Below are positions 26,265 through 38,219 of a stretch of DNA of 64,000 nt, in pieces. The notes beneath the pieces were generated by a model, which saw only the letters and a list, made by a program, of their open reading frames with translations, made no database searches and was not told the DNA's origin. The position numbers and the translations under genes are program-made. Every line of letters starts with the position of its first letter. The stretch's first letter is position 1. Source of the DNA: Methylobacterium sp. 2A (GTDB taxonomy: Bacteria; Pseudomonadota; Alphaproteobacteria; Rhizobiales; Beijerinckiaceae); contig NZ_VUOK01000018.1 in assembly GCF_009806555.1 (NCBI RefSeq), forward strand, positions 307,499-371,498, read 5' to 3'.

Positions 26265-27699
26265 CCGGATCCCGCGGGATCAGCCGGAAGCGGGCAGGCC
26301 GCTCCGGCTGGGTGGTGACCACCGCCTGCGGCAGGACCGGCTCGGCGTCGTCGAGCTCGAGCCGGAACCGGATCAGCACCTGCGCCAGCGCGAGCACCGC
26401 CTCGCTCAGCGCGAATTGCGCGCCGATGCAGACCCGCGGTCCGGCCCCGAAGGGCAGATAGGCGAAGCGCGGCGGCGGCGGCGCCCCCGGCAGGAAGCGG
26501 CCCGGATCGAAGGTCTCCGGATCGGTCCAGAGCGTCCGGTGGCGGTGGAGCACCCAGGGGCTCACCATCACGATATCGCCCTTCCTCACCGCATGACCCG
26601 CTACAATGTCGGGTCCGAGTGCCCGGCGCACCACCACGAAGGCCGCCGGGTAGAGGCGCAGGGTCTCGTCGATCACCGCGCGGGTCAGAGGCAGGCGCCC
26701 GTCGCTCTGGCACCCGGTCGGGTCGGTGAGATCGGCGCTCCGCGCCTCCGCGGCGACGCGTTCCTGAATCTCCGGAGCGAGGGCCAGCAGGTAGGAGGCC
26801 CAGAACAGCGTGCCGGCCGTGGTCTCGTGGCCGGCGAGGATCATGGTGGCGACCTGATCGCGCAGCTCCGCCGGCGTGAAGGCGGCCCCCGTGTCGGGAT
26901 TGCGCGCCGCCGCGAGCAGGTCCAGCAGGTCGCCCGAGCGGGCATGACTCCGGCCCGAGGCCTGGCGCGCCGCGATGATCCGGTCGAGGAACGGGATCCA
27001 GCGGCGGCGGAAGCGCGCCCGCGACCAGTCGAGCGGCACCGGCCAGCCCGGCGGCGTCACGATATCGAGGAGGTGCGGCCGGCCCATCCGCTCGCCGTAT
27101 TCGGCGATGAAGCGGCGCAGCTCCGCCCCGTGCTCGTCCATGCCGACCGAGAACATGGCGCGCCCGGCCACCTCCAGGGCGAGCCGGTAATAGGCCGTGA
27201 ACAGGTCGACCGGCCCCGCTTCGGCCTCCTCGGCGATCGGGGCCAGCCCCTCCGCGATCGCGGCCGCGATGTGCGGCACGAGGCCGTCGATCGCCCGCGG
27301 CGTGAAGGCGGGCGCCAGGGTCCGGCGCTGGTGCCGCCAGGCCGAGCCCTCGCTGATCAGGAGCCCGTCGCCCAGGATCGGGCGCAGGATCCGCGTCGTC
27401 CCGGTGGTGCGCGCGTAATTGGCCTGATTCTCGACGAGGACCCTGCGGATCGCCTCCGGGTCGTTCAGGACGAAGCTCGACCGGCCGAGCAGGCCCCGGC
27501 GGGTCACCGGCTCCTCGAAGGCGCGCCGGGGGAAGCCCGTGAGGCTGTTGTCGCGGATCGAGCGGAGATAGGCCCAGATCGGCAGTTCCCGCTCCGGCGG
27601 CGCGCGGTGCGGGGGCACCACGCGCGGCAGCCCGGCGAGGCTCGGGGTGGTGCCGGCCTGTGTCACGGTCGCGTCCAGGAGAACGGGCATGGGCGCCAT
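26245..27699 (-). CDS. Cytochrome P450
   Basis: 484 residues. I-helix oxygen-binding motif AGHETT at 289-294, ExxR at Glu344/Arg347 (DETLRLYP), PERF-like DPETFDPGRFLP, and heme loop FGAGPRVCIGAQFAL with the axial ligand Cys424. No membrane anchor is seen, so a soluble class I enzyme is likely. The overall pattern (WRHQRRTLAPAF, GLLISEG) resembles the bacterial CYP4/CYP102-like fatty-acid hydroxylase branch. No ferredoxin or reductase gene is adjacent. It lies just upstream of the degenerate ABC-like gene in transcription, with 60 bp or less to the next feature. Confidence 0.92.
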   Translation of the reverse strand: MAPMPVLLDATVTQAGTTPSLAGLPRVVPPHRAPPERELPIWAYLRSIRDNSLTGFPRRAFEEPVTRRGLLGRSSFVLNDPEAIRRVLVENQANYARTTGTTRILRPILGDGLLISEGSAWRHQRRTLAPAFTPRAIDGLVPHIAAAIAEGLAPIAEEAEAGPVDLFTAYYRLALEVAGRAMFSVGMDEHGAELRRFIAEYGERMGRPHLLDIVTPPGWPVPLDWSRARFRRRWIPFLDRIIAARQASGRSHARSGDLLDLLAAARNPDTGAAFTPAELRDQVATMILAGHETTAGTLFWASYLLALAPEIQERVAAEARSADLTDPTGCQSDGRLPLTRAVIDETLRLYPAAFVVVRRALGPDIVAGHAVRKGDIVMVSPWVLHRHRTLWTDPETFDPGRFLPGAPPPPRFAYLPFGAGPRVCIGAQFALSEAVLALAQVLIRFRLELDDAEPVLPQAVVTTQPERPARFRLIPRDPVSPRSP

Positions 27700-27759
27700 T
27701 CTGTGCCGGAGACGGGTTGAGCTGTAAACCGCAAGCCCGTGCGCCGGCTCACGCCGAAC

Positions 27760-30444
27760 TCATTCGGCCGCGCGCAGGCGTGCCTCCGGCTTGCGCAGCG
27801 GCAGCTGCGCGGGGAACCGGGTGGCATCCGCTTCCGCCGACAGGCTGGCCACGAGGCTCGCCCGGGGCAGAGAGGCCTCCGCGACACTGAGCAGCGTGTC
27901 GACGCCGTGCTCCAGGAACTCGTCCACGCGGTCGGCCACGAGAATCTCCGGCTGGCGCAGGATGGCGCGCGCGAGGCCGATCCGCACCCGGACGCGCTCG
28001 GTCAGGATCTGGCCGCGGTTGCCGACTTCCTTCTCCAGCCCGCGCAACTGGATCGGGCGCTCCAGGTCGAACTGGCGGAACACCTCCCGCGCCTCGCGCT
28101 GGATGATCGCCTCGCCGTGCATCCGCGCCGTGTCGATGCGGCCGAACAGCAGGTTGTCGAGCACGGTGCTGCGCGGGTTGATCCGGTTGGGATCGTAGGA
28201 TTCGACGTCGCATTCGTGATCGCCGTGCATATGGCGCTGGACGATGGTGCGCGCGCCCACGATCCGCTGCCGCAGGGTGCCTTTGAGCAGGCCGAAGCGC
28301 ATCCGCGGCTCGACATAGGCGAGGGCGAGGGCCAGGAAGGCCACGCTGTCCGCCTCGCCGAGGCGCCCGCTCCCGGGGATGCGCGCGAGCCGGCGCAGGT
28401 AATCCGGCAGGGCATCCGGGGTGATCAGCGAGAAGCGCCGGAACAGCGGATGGCCGGGCGGCACGTCGGCGAATATGTCCTTGAGATTGCTGGCGATGGC
28501 GACGCCCATGCGATCGAGGTCGTCGAGCAGGCGCGCCTCTTCGAGCGCGTGACGGAACAGGCGTGTCGCGGCCAGGCGCTGCGGATCCCGGAGCGACGGG
28601 TCGCGCGGCACCCCGAACAGCAAATTCTCCCCGACGGTCGCCTGGTCGTTGTAGCGGCCGCGGGCGAAGGGGATCACGAGGTCGGCGAGGCCCTTCTCGG
28701 CGAAGTGCTGGCGCAGATGCTCCCGGGCCGCGATCATGCGCTGGCCCACCGGGGTATCATGGGACACCGAACTGAGGGCGCCGAGGCCGAACCGGTAGAG
28801 GTCGTCGCCGAGGTCGAGCCGGCCCAGCATGTCGAGGAGATGGTGATCGAGGTCCCTGGCGTCGCGGATTCCGAGGCGCCGGTAGTCGATCCAGGGGTCG
28901 TCGACGCTGTCGCACGGGTTGCCGGTCTTCACCGCCTCGTTGATCCGCGTCTTGCTGAGATCGAGGCTGCCTTTCCGCAGCGGCCGGATGCGCAGGCCGT
29001 AGAGCACGTTGTCGCGCAACGTGCCGGGGAACAGGACCGGCTCGACGCCCGCGAAGGCGATCCGATAGGCGTGAACGGGCCGCGGCAACGTGGACAGGTC
29101 GTGTTCGCCGATCCGGATCGTGCCGCCTTGCGCCGTCTGCAGGCCCGCGAGGACGCGGGCGAATTCCTGAGCCGCCGGGCCGGGCGGGACGAGCGCGAGC
29201 CGCGCCGGCAGCTGCACCTCGGCGTCGCCGACCTCGATCGGCCCGCCGCCCTGCGGGTCGCGCAACATCAGGCCCTCGGTCCGGAGCGGGCTGCCGAGCG
29301 GCGGCGGCGTTTCCCCCAGCTCGGGTTCGCCCGGCTGCAGGCGCTGCGGGCCGAAATGTGCCGCCACGGTCTCGTACTTCACCTCCACGTCGAGGCGCTG
29401 CTGATCCCAGTCGATCAGCTCCTTGAGGGGCGGGGGCAGGTCGCGGTAGGCGGCGAGCACGGCCACGAGCTGGCCGATATCGAGCTCGCCCTTCAGCGCG
29501 AAGTAGCCGCCGATCGCGTAGAACAGGAACGGCGTCACCTGCGAGAGCAGGTTGTTGAGGTACTTGACCGCGAATTTGCGCCGGTAGATCCGCAGGCGCA
29601 GATCGTAGAGGCCGTAGAGCCGGCCGCCGATCTCGGCCCGCTCCCACCGGCCGGTGTCGTTGATGAGCACCGCCGGCAGCCCGTCGAGCACCTCGGCGAC
29701 CCGGCCCGCGAGGGCGCGCGAGGCGATCTGTCGGCGGCGGCTCAAGCGGATGATCTCCCGCCGCAGCCGCGGGATCACGATCATCTGCACGCCCACCATG
29801 CCGCCGGCCGCGAGGCCGAGCCACAGATTCTGCATCAGGATGAAGGCGAGCGCCGTGGCGGCCTGCGTGCCGAGGAAGACCGGCACGACGATCGCATCGC
29901 CGATGAAGGAGCCGATCGGCTCGACCTCGTCGCGGATGATCGTCGCGGTCTCGGAGGATTTCACCTCCCGCCGCGTCTCCGGCGAGAAGCGCAGCATCAG
30001 GCAGAACAGCTGGAACCGCAGGCGCCGGAGCATCCGTTCGCCGAGGATGCCCTTCTGGAGATTGATCCAGAATTTGAAGGCGCCGTTGATCAGCACGAGG
30101 CTGAGGAACAGGGTCGAGAGGCCGAGCAACAGCTCGAAGCGGTCGAGCTGGAACCCTTCGAACAGCCGGGTCGTCCCGCCGCCGAGGAACTGGGGCCACG
30201 TCACGGTGACGTCGAGGAACGGGACGGTCGGTTCGCCGTGCGCGAAGGCCTTGCCGGTGATCGCGTCGTTGACGATGCGCTTCGGCAGGTCGAGCGAGGC
30301 GAAGTAGAACGGCAGCGAGGCCAGAACGAAGGCGCAGATCCGGAGCTGGTCGGCCTTCGAATAGCGCCAGATATAGGGGAACAGCCGAGGCTCAAGCGCG
30401 CGCATCGGCTCGTTCCGATGGGCAGCCGTCAGAGCAGAGGTCAT
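27760..30444 (-). CDS. ABC-exporter-like membrane protein with degenerate ATPase motifs
   Basis: 894 residues. The first 350 residues look like an ABC type-1 exporter membrane domain with helices near 35-55, 105-125, 185-225 and 300-335. In the C-terminal part the ATPase motifs are altered. At the P-loop position there is LALVPPGPAAQEFARVLAGL (about 416-435) with no GxGKS. The signature is LTERVRVRIGLARAIL (814-829) instead of LSGGQ. At Walker B, ILVADRVDEF (834-843) lacks the canonical DE pair. A TLRDNVLYG-like element, normally present once after the Q loop, occurs three times: 475-483, 603-611 and 760-768. Probably not a functional ATPase; regulatory or structural roles are possible. Confidence 0.75.
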   Translation of the reverse strand: MTSALTAAHRNEPMRALEPRLFPYIWRYSKADQLRICAFVLASLPFYFASLDLPKRIVNDAITGKAFAHGEPTVPFLDVTVTWPQFLGGGTTRLFEGFQLDRFELLLGLSTLFLSLVLINGAFKFWINLQKGILGERMLRRLRFQLFCLMLRFSPETRREVKSSETATIIRDEVEPIGSFIGDAIVVPVFLGTQAATALAFILMQNLWLGLAAGGMVGVQMIVIPRLRREIIRLSRRRQIASRALAGRVAEVLDGLPAVLINDTGRWERAEIGGRLYGLYDLRLRIYRRKFAVKYLNNLLSQVTPFLFYAIGGYFALKGELDIGQLVAVLAAYRDLPPPLKELIDWDQQRLDVEVKYETVAAHFGPQRLQPGEPELGETPPPLGSPLRTEGLMLRDPQGGGPIEVGDAEVQLPARLALVPPGPAAQEFARVLAGLQTAQGGTIRIGEHDLSTLPRPVHAYRIAFAGVEPVLFPGTLRDNVLYGLRIRPLRKGSLDLSKTRINEAVKTGNPCDSVDDPWIDYRRLGIRDARDLDHHLLDMLGRLDLGDDLYRFGLGALSSVSHDTPVGQRMIAAREHLRQHFAEKGLADLVIPFARGRYNDQATVGENLLFGVPRDPSLRDPQRLAATRLFRHALEEARLLDDLDRMGVAIASNLKDIFADVPPGHPLFRRFSLITPDALPDYLRRLARIPGSGRLGEADSVAFLALALAYVEPRMRFGLLKGTLRQRIVGARTIVQRHMHGDHECDVESYDPNRINPRSTVLDNLLFGRIDTARMHGEAIIQREAREVFRQFDLERPIQLRGLEKEVGNRGQILTERVRVRIGLARAILRQPEILVADRVDEFLEHGVDTLLSVAEASLPRASLVASLSAEADATRFPAQLPLRKPEARLRAAE

Positions 30445-30827
30445 ACCGGTTCGCCGCCCCCATGCGTGGCCGCAGAATCGATATCGTAGCCGAGGGGTCT
30501 GATTTCATCCAATGCAACCGGGAGGGCGCCCCGCGCGGACTCGTGGACCGCCTCGCGGCGTCATGGGATTGTCATATAGGGCGCGGGCTGCCACCTGGGA
30601 CCGGCTGCAGGGCTGGTCTGCGCGTCCCGCCTCACGGAAATCCGGGTGCCGTGCGGCCTCGAAGCCCGGAATCCCCGCTCGACGCCGTTGCGGAGCCGCC
30701 GGTGGCCTTGCTCAAGAGCGCGGGTCCTTATATTGCGACGCAACCACAACGACTCCGTACCTGAACCGGCGCGGACGGCCGCGCCGCGCGGCCGCCAGGG
30801 AGCCGGCACAACCCGTTTCGGGCCGCC
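30445..30827. other. Divergent promoter region, ABC-like gene and typA
   Basis: 383 bp between two divergent starts. No gene or strong structured element is evident. AT-richer stretches near 30570 (GGGATTGTCATATAGGG) and 30725-30740 (CTTATATTGCGAC) are candidate promoter elements, the second pointing towards typA. Confidence 0.4.
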
Positions 30828-32651
<1,824 letters not shown>

Positions 32652-32663
32652 GCTGAACGATGG

Positions 32664-32689
32664 GCAACCGGGCGCTCAGGCCCGGTTGC
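32664..32689 (+). terminator. Hairpin terminator after typA
   Basis: GCAACCGGG, an 8-nt loop and CCCGGTTGC: a perfect 9-bp stem 12 bp past the typA stop. It has no T-run. Confidence 0.6.
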
Positions 32690-32780
32690 TGAGGCAGCCC
32701 TTATTCCGGATCGCTCTCGGGTCCATCGCACCCTTATGCCGGGCCTCCTCGCTTGGCATGGCGGCACCCGAGAGGTCCGC

Positions 32781-33029
32781 GTGAACCCCCAGACGACCAT
32801 GCCTGTCGCGTTGAATGCATCCCCGTCGCCCTTGCCGGCTGTCGGGACGCCCTCCTACCTCGTCGGCCAGGATGGCGAGGGTCATTGGGTGGCCGTCGAG
32901 ACCGGCGGACGGGCAGGCGGCATCTTCCGTTCGCGCCAGGACGCGATCCGCTACGCCTGCGTCGAGACCGGATGCCGGCCCGACGACGTGAAGCTCGCGG
33001 CCGGCCCGATTCCGTTCCGGCTCGCCTGA
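32781..33029 (+). CDS. Small hypothetical protein
   Basis: 82 residues if started at GTG 32781, which has GAGAGG at good spacing; ATG 32799 would give 76. The core YLVGQDGEGHWVAVETGG followed by RSRQDAIRYACVETG has the strand-strand-helix pattern of small DUF2188-like proteins, but the family assignment is uncertain. No signal peptide or membrane segment. It converges with the small-protein operon at 33042. Confidence 0.55.
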   Translation: MNPQTTMPVALNASPSPLPAVGTPSYLVGQDGEGHWVAVETGGRAGGIFRSRQDAIRYACVETGCRPDDVKLAAGPIPFRLA

Positions 33030-33041
33030 GCGCGGGCGGCG

Positions 33042-33200
33042 CTAAGAGCTGCCGGGATCGGTCTCGTCGTTCTGCTTGCCGCCGCTCGCCGGCCCGGCCC
33101 CCGGATGACCCTCGGTCTTCTCGTTCGGGTCTTTCACGGCGTCGGGCGCGACGTTCTTCGGCTTCTCGGGCTTCGCGCCCTCATCGTCGCGTTGGCTCAT
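33042..33200 (-). CDS. Small disordered hydrophilic protein, third of three
   Basis: 52 residues from ATG 33200. It is rich in Asp, Glu, Lys, Pro and Gly (DDEGAKPEKPKNVAPDAVKD, later GPASGGKQNDETD) with no hydrophobic core, so it is probably disordered. The start overlaps the stop of the preceding gene by 4 bp (ATGA), which argues for a real, translationally coupled gene. Function unknown; such small hydrophilic proteins are often stress-induced. Confidence 0.5.
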   Translation of the reverse strand: MSQRDDEGAKPEKPKNVAPDAVKDPNEKTEGHPGAGPASGGKQNDETDPGSS

Positions 33201-33511
33201 TCCCGATTCTCCCGTTCGGCCCGGTAATGCCCGTCCGCCATTGTCTCGCCGGCGGCGGGGCCGCGGGAGGCCTTCTGGTCCGAGTGGCCGCCGGACGAGC
33301 CGCCGACGGCCGGCGGCGACCGCCCGGGCTCGCCGGTGGCGCCCCATCCATCCCGGGGCTCCGGCTGGGGCTTGCCGCCCCCGCCGATGTCGGTGATGGC
33401 GGCCTGATCGGCCGTCTGGTGGCCGCCCCCGGCGGGCGGCTCGCCGCGCGACCCGACGGCATCGTCGGGCTTGCGGGTGACGGTCCCGGAATCGCTGGTC
33501 GGCCGAGCCAT
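33197..33511 (-). CDS. Small disordered hydrophilic protein, second of three
   Basis: 104 residues from ATG 33511. Composition is dominated by Gly, Pro, Asp, Ser and Arg. Fragments include TVTRKPDDAVGSRGEPPAGG and DGWGATGEPGRSPPAVGG; no domain is recognised. The start codon shares one base with the upstream stop (TGATG) and the end overlaps the next gene, so all three small genes are coupled. Confidence 0.5.
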   Translation of the reverse strand: MARPTSDSGTVTRKPDDAVGSRGEPPAGGGHQTADQAAITDIGGGGKPQPEPRDGWGATGEPGRSPPAVGGSSGGHSDQKASRGPAAGETMADGHYRAERENRE

Positions 33512-33837
33512 CAGCGTTTCCCGTCATCCTGGCCGACGGCCGCCGTCGCGCGGTCGATCGCCTCGCTCAGCTCCGAGCCACCGCCCGACGTGCCCTTCAG
33601 TTTGGCGAGGTTCTCGCGCGGCGTCTCGGCCTCGGTCGCGTCCGTCGCGTCGGAGCCGGGGGTGCCGGAGGCGATCCGCGCGGCTTCCGCGTCGCCCGCC
33701 GGGTCCCGCTTCAGGTCCGCCTGCGTACGGGCGGCGAGGCCGATATCCAGCGGCGAGTCCTGGCCGAGATCCTGGCCGTTGCGGTCCGCATCGGCGTCGA
33801 AATCCTTCAGCGACGGTCGTTCTGTCTGCCCGGTCAT
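33511..33837 (-). CDS. Small hydrophilic protein, first of three
   Basis: 108 residues from ATG 33837, preceded by GGAGAGG; a TTG further upstream has weaker support. Hydrophilic and acidic, with motifs such as RPSLKDFDADADRNGQD and TETPRENLAKLKG-like ETPRENLAKLKGTSGGGSEL. The C-terminal ELSEAIDRATAAVGQDDGKR may form a helix. It heads a three-gene overlapping operon of disordered proteins. No function recognised. Confidence 0.55.
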   Translation of the reverse strand: MTGQTERPSLKDFDADADRNGQDLGQDSPLDIGLAARTQADLKRDPAGDAEAARIASGTPGSDATDATEAETPRENLAKLKGTSGGGSELSEAIDRATAAVGQDDGKR

Positions 33838-33927
33838 GGCTCGCCTCTCCGTGTCTTCGCGGGACAACGGAGGCGGCGCAGGAGAGTTGCGCGGGCGGGG
33901 CGATCGAGCGCGGGCGATGTCCGGCCG

Positions 33928-34425
33928 TCAGCGCCCGACGATCCGGGGCAGGAGCTTCCCGGCGAGACCCAGCACCGCATCCTCCGCGGCGCCGCGGTCG
34001 ATCGACCGGGCATCGATCGTCAGGAGATCGCCGTCACGCAGGACGATGGCGGTCGCGCCCGCACCGGTCCCGAAGGCGTAGGACGTGATCCACGCGACCG
34101 CCGGGCCGGCCGGCAGGGTCGTGAGCCGGCAATCCGGATTCTTCTTCACACACATCGTTTCCAGAGCGGCCATCGTGGTCTGGCCGGACCGGATCCGGCC
34201 TTCGGTCCCGTCCGAGAGGCGCCCGAGTTGGAGCGCGACCGTGGGGGCGCCGTCGCAGCCCGGGCAGGTGAGCAAGAGCTGGTACGGCTGCGCCTGCACG
34301 GTGGCGTCCTTGCCGAGCGCCCTGCGGGCGTCTTCGGCGAGCGGCGTCAGATCGTGGACCGCGAAACCCAGCGCCAACGCCGCCTGGGACCAGAGGCTGC
34401 ACAGGATCACGAGAACACAACGCAT
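33928..34425 (-). CDS. Secreted hypothetical protein
   Basis: 165 residues. The N-terminus MRCVLVILCSLWSQAALALG is a signal peptide. The mature part has two Cys pairs (LLTCPGCDGAP, and TMCVKKNPDCRL) that could form disulfides in the periplasm. The central GRLSDGTEGRIRSGQTTMAAL and the later AWITSYAFGTGAGATAIVLR suggest a small beta-rich fold. No named family recognised. Confidence 0.6.
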   Translation of the reverse strand: MRCVLVILCSLWSQAALALGFAVHDLTPLAEDARRALGKDATVQAQPYQLLLTCPGCDGAPTVALQLGRLSDGTEGRIRSGQTTMAALETMCVKKNPDCRLTTLPAGPAVAWITSYAFGTGAGATAIVLRDGDLLTIDARSIDRGAAEDAVLGLAGKLLPRIVGR

Positions 34426-34828
34426 CAGGAATCACCGATCGATTACAGGATCGGCGGTAACGGAACGAGGAAGGAAGATCCAGGCTGGACTCGCGGAGAC
34501 GATCGATCGCGCAGCGTATGCAGGAATACAGGGTTTTTGCTGAAATGACGTGAATATTATATGAGCGTACTTTGTTATAGTATCAGAGCTGTGAATTTAT
34601 TGGTTTCCGGCGTTTGGCAGGCGCCCAGAGATCGGCCTCGGCGGTGGCAAGCGCCGCGCAAGCGGCACAGGGTGAGCACGCCGAATATCCGCCGGATCCG
34701 AACTCGCTTGCCGCCGGCGCCGCACGCGCCCGGAAAGGGTCGCAGGGGAACCGGCGCTACCTGCAAACGGGCGGCCCCGCGCCATTCCGTGTGGCGCGGG
34801 GCACCGTGGTGCCCTTGCGGGGACGCGG
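34426..34828. other. Intergenic region between cysK and the secreted protein gene
   Basis: 403 bp. From about 34545 to 34610 it is strikingly AT-rich (TGAATATTATATGAGCG, TTGTTATAGTATC) for this genome, which could be a promoter or a nucleoid-protein site for the minus-strand gene at 34425. The right part is GC-rich. No gene supported. Confidence 0.4.
34775..34801 (-). terminator. Hairpin downstream of cysK
   Basis: CCCCGCGCC and GGCGCGGGG form a perfect 9-bp stem with a 9-nt loop, 28 bp past the cysK stop. It has no T-run, so termination is likely but not certain. Confidence 0.5.
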
Positions 34829-35803
<975 letters not shown>

Positions 35804-36084
35804 CGCGGAGCTCCTGCTCGTGTTGGGATCGGTGAGATGTGGGTCCGGGCGGACGAGACCAAGCCCCCCGAGCGGGAGGCCCGGATCGGCCCCGGACGAA
35901 GAGCTGCGATATCGCGTTGCCGCCCGGGGAGCAATCAGGCTAAGTGCCCATATCAAAAGTTCTTTCTGCTTCCGCGTCGATCTCTGTCCTAACGTGGAAC
36001 AGCATTGCTGGGTGTTGTTGGACTGATAGAAACTTCTTCTCTCGGTCGGCGCCGGTCCGGCGCGCCCGCGTGATGAGGGTGCTG

Positions 36085-37032
36085 ATGTCGACTCGCGTGC
36101 CGCCCTTGAGAATCAGGATGGCGAACCGCCGGGTGGCGCTTCTGGGATTGCTGAGCCTCCTCGCGCCGCGGCCCGTCCGGTGCGACGAGCCCGTCCGCGT
36201 GAGCCTGGCCACGGCGACGCCGGGCGGGGGCTTCCCGGCCTTCGGGTCGGCCTTCGCCGACACGATTCGGCGCGCCGACCCGGCGCTGATCATCGAACCC
36301 CGACCGAGCGGCGGGTCCGTCGAGAATCTCGGTCTCCTGCAGGCCGGCAGCGTCGATCTGGGGCTCGTGCAGGGGGAATACGCCTATCCCGCCTTCGCTG
36401 CCGCCGATGGCGTCACCGTGCTGGCCCCGATGTATCCGACGCCCGGCCTGTTCGTGGTCCCGGCGGGCAGCCCGATCCGTTCGGTGGCGGATCTGCGCGG
36501 GCGCCCGGTGGTGCTGGGCACGCACCAATCGGGGCTCACCGTCATGGCCCGCAGCGCGCTGGCCGCCTCGGGGCTCGACCCGCAACGCGATATCCGTCCG
36601 ATCCTGCTCGATCGCGCGGGCGACGGGCCGGCCCTGGTGCGCGAGGGTCAGGCGGACGCGCTGTGGGGCGGCGGTCTCGACTGGCCGGGCTTCTCCGCCA
36701 TGGCCCGGGCGCCGGGCGGGGCACGCTTCTTCGGTCCCTCGGAGGCCGGGATCGCGCGTCTGGCGCAGCCCGGCGCCGCAATGAAGCGTCTGACCGTGCC
36801 GGCCGGCAGCTTTCCCGGGCAGGCAGAGCCGATCGAGACGGTGGGCTCGTGGAGCTTCGTGCTCGCGCGCCCGGATTTCGACGGGGATGCGGCCGACCGG
36901 ATCGTCCGCGCGCTCAGCCGCGACGATGCCGCTCCGACGAACCCGAAGACCCTGATCGGGCTCGTGCCGGTGGACCGCATCAATCCGGCCACCGCGCGTT
37001 ATCTCCGCGCGGCCGGTCTCATCCGGCCGTGA
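36085..37032 (+). CDS. TAXI-family TRAP transporter solute-binding protein
   Basis: About 315 residues. Start ATG 36085 has GAGGG at normal spacing; 36118 and 36073 are alternatives. The signal peptide contains [23 protein letters not shown]-type features: [69 protein letters not shown] and [10 protein letters not shown]. These proteins capture small organic acids or amino acids for a TRAP permease, but no DctM-type permease is adjacent, so it is an orphan. It converges with gcrA, 12 bp away. Confidence 0.82.
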   Translation: MSTRVPPLRIRMANRRVALLGLLSLLAPRPVRCDEPVRVSLATATPGGGFPAFGSAFADTIRRADPALIIEPRPSGGSVENLGLLQAGSVDLGLVQGEYAYPAFAAADGVTVLAPMYPTPGLFVVPAGSPIRSVADLRGRPVVLGTHQSGLTVMARSALAASGLDPQRDIRPILLDRAGDGPALVREGQADALWGGGLDWPGFSAMARAPGGARFFGPSEAGIARLAQPGAAMKRLTVPAGSFPGQAEPIETVGSWSFVLARPDFDGDAADRIVRALSRDDAAPTNPKTLIGLVPVDRINPATARYLRAAGLIRP

Positions 37033-37044
37033 CGATGTCCGCGA

Positions 37045-37581
37045 TCAGCGGAACGAGGCGACGCGGCGATCCCGCTTGCGCTCCGTCGCCGGCTGATAGG
37101 CGATCTCGGCGTGATGGGTGCAGTATGGCAGGCCCGTGATCGAGCGGGCGCCGCAGAACCGGAATTCCGGCGTGGTCGGATCGCCGAGCGGCCAGCGGCA
37201 CATGGATTCCCGGAGGTCCATGATGGTGACGCGCTGAGAGACCGGCAGGGGCGTCGGCGTCGACGTCTGGGCCGGGGCGGCGACCGGGAAGTCCGGCGCC
37301 GGGCGATGCGTCACGATCGCCACCGGCTCCGGAGCCTGCGTCTCCACCACCGCGATGGCGGTCTCGATCTCGATGACCTTCGCCGTCGGCGCGGCCGCAA
37401 CGGGGGCTTCCTCTCCGCCCCGGGCGCGCCCCCCCAGACCGAGGCGATGGACCTTGCCGATCACCGCGTTGCGGGTGACGCCGCCGAGTTGTGCCGCGAT
37501 CTTGCTCGCGCTCTGCCCGTCTTCCCACAGCCTGCGCAGGAGCGCCACGCGATCATCCGTCCAGCCGACAGCCGTTTCCAT
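37045..37581 (-). CDS. gcrA: Cell-cycle regulator GcrA
   Basis: 178 residues from ATG 37581; a longer frame upstream has no homology. The N-terminal helix-turn-helix is GWTDDRVALLRRLWEDGQS, then SKIAAQLGG and TRNAVIGKVHRLGL. A Pro/Thr-rich linker follows. The C-terminal sigma70-binding part has CRWPLGDPTTPEFRFCGA and YCTHHAEIAYQ. GcrA acts with CcrM-methylated GANTC sites and sigma70 to drive cell-cycle genes in alphaproteobacteria. Confidence 0.93.
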   Translation of the reverse strand: METAVGWTDDRVALLRRLWEDGQSASKIAAQLGGVTRNAVIGKVHRLGLGGRARGGEEAPVAAAPTAKVIEIETAIAVVETQAPEPVAIVTHRPAPDFPVAAPAQTSTPTPLPVSQRVTIMDLRESMCRWPLGDPTTPEFRFCGARSITGLPYCTHHAEIAYQPATERKRDRRVASFR

Positions 37582-38219
37582 TGACCCCTCCGCCCCCTGC
37601 GGCCCGCGCTGCGCCATGCTCCGGCGCGCGCATTGCGGATCCCGAGGATCCGTCCACCGGCGGAATACGATGCCGAGCGGACCGCGCAGCCTTACCGGGC
37701 AGGCCGCACCGCGGTGCGACACCCTGTCCCGTCAGGCCGCGAGGAACCCTAGCGCGGCGCTCACGAACGTTGCAAGGGTGCGCGGCCGCTCCCCGCGGCC
37801 CCTGTCCACCGGCAATGCCCGATCGCGTGCCCGATGCCGCTCTCCGGGGCAGCTGCCGTGGGGCGAAGCGGCCGCGGATTTGCGCCGGCAGGCCGAGGTT
37901 CTTGCAGGCCCAGGTTCTTGCAGGCCGAGGTTCTTGCAGGCCGAGGTTCTTCACGCTCAGTCTCCGGGTTCGGCGGAGGTGTTCGTTCCAAGCCGATAGC
38001 CGCTCTTGCGAGACCACCGCGGCAACGTTGCACAACAGGCCGGCCGCGCATCGGGGTGCGCGGAGGCGGCCTCGCTGGCGCCGGATCCGGTGGGATCGTG
38101 ACCCGGGCGCAACAGCGGGCAGTTATCAACCCTGTCGGGTGGCCAAGACGGAACGCGCGTCACAGCCAAGCTCGTTTCCTGTGGCACAGTGGCGAAGCTT
38201 CACGGATCAGGGTGACGAG
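37582..38219. other. Long intergenic region between gcrA and the patatin gene
   Basis: 638 bp between divergent genes. It holds a four-unit 16-bp tandem array (37888-37951), described separately. Long frames on both strands here are low-complexity Arg/Ala translations without ribosome sites. No gene supported. Confidence 0.5.
37888..37951. repeat. 16-bp tandem repeat, four copies
   Basis: Unit GCAGGCCGAGGTTCTT repeated at 37888, 37904, 37920 and 37936, with a single change in the second copy (GCAGGCCCAGGTTCTT). The unit is not a multiple of three and lies in no supported gene. The near-identity suggests slippage or recent expansion. Confidence 0.9.

Noticed and set aside
27739..30489. Long plus-strand frame opposite the ABC-like gene
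   Set aside because: Shadow of the minus-strand gene, which shows membrane helices and ABC-like order; the plus frame has none.
37888..37951. CRISPR array
   Set aside because: Repeats are 16 bp and directly adjacent without spacers, and no cas genes are in the window.
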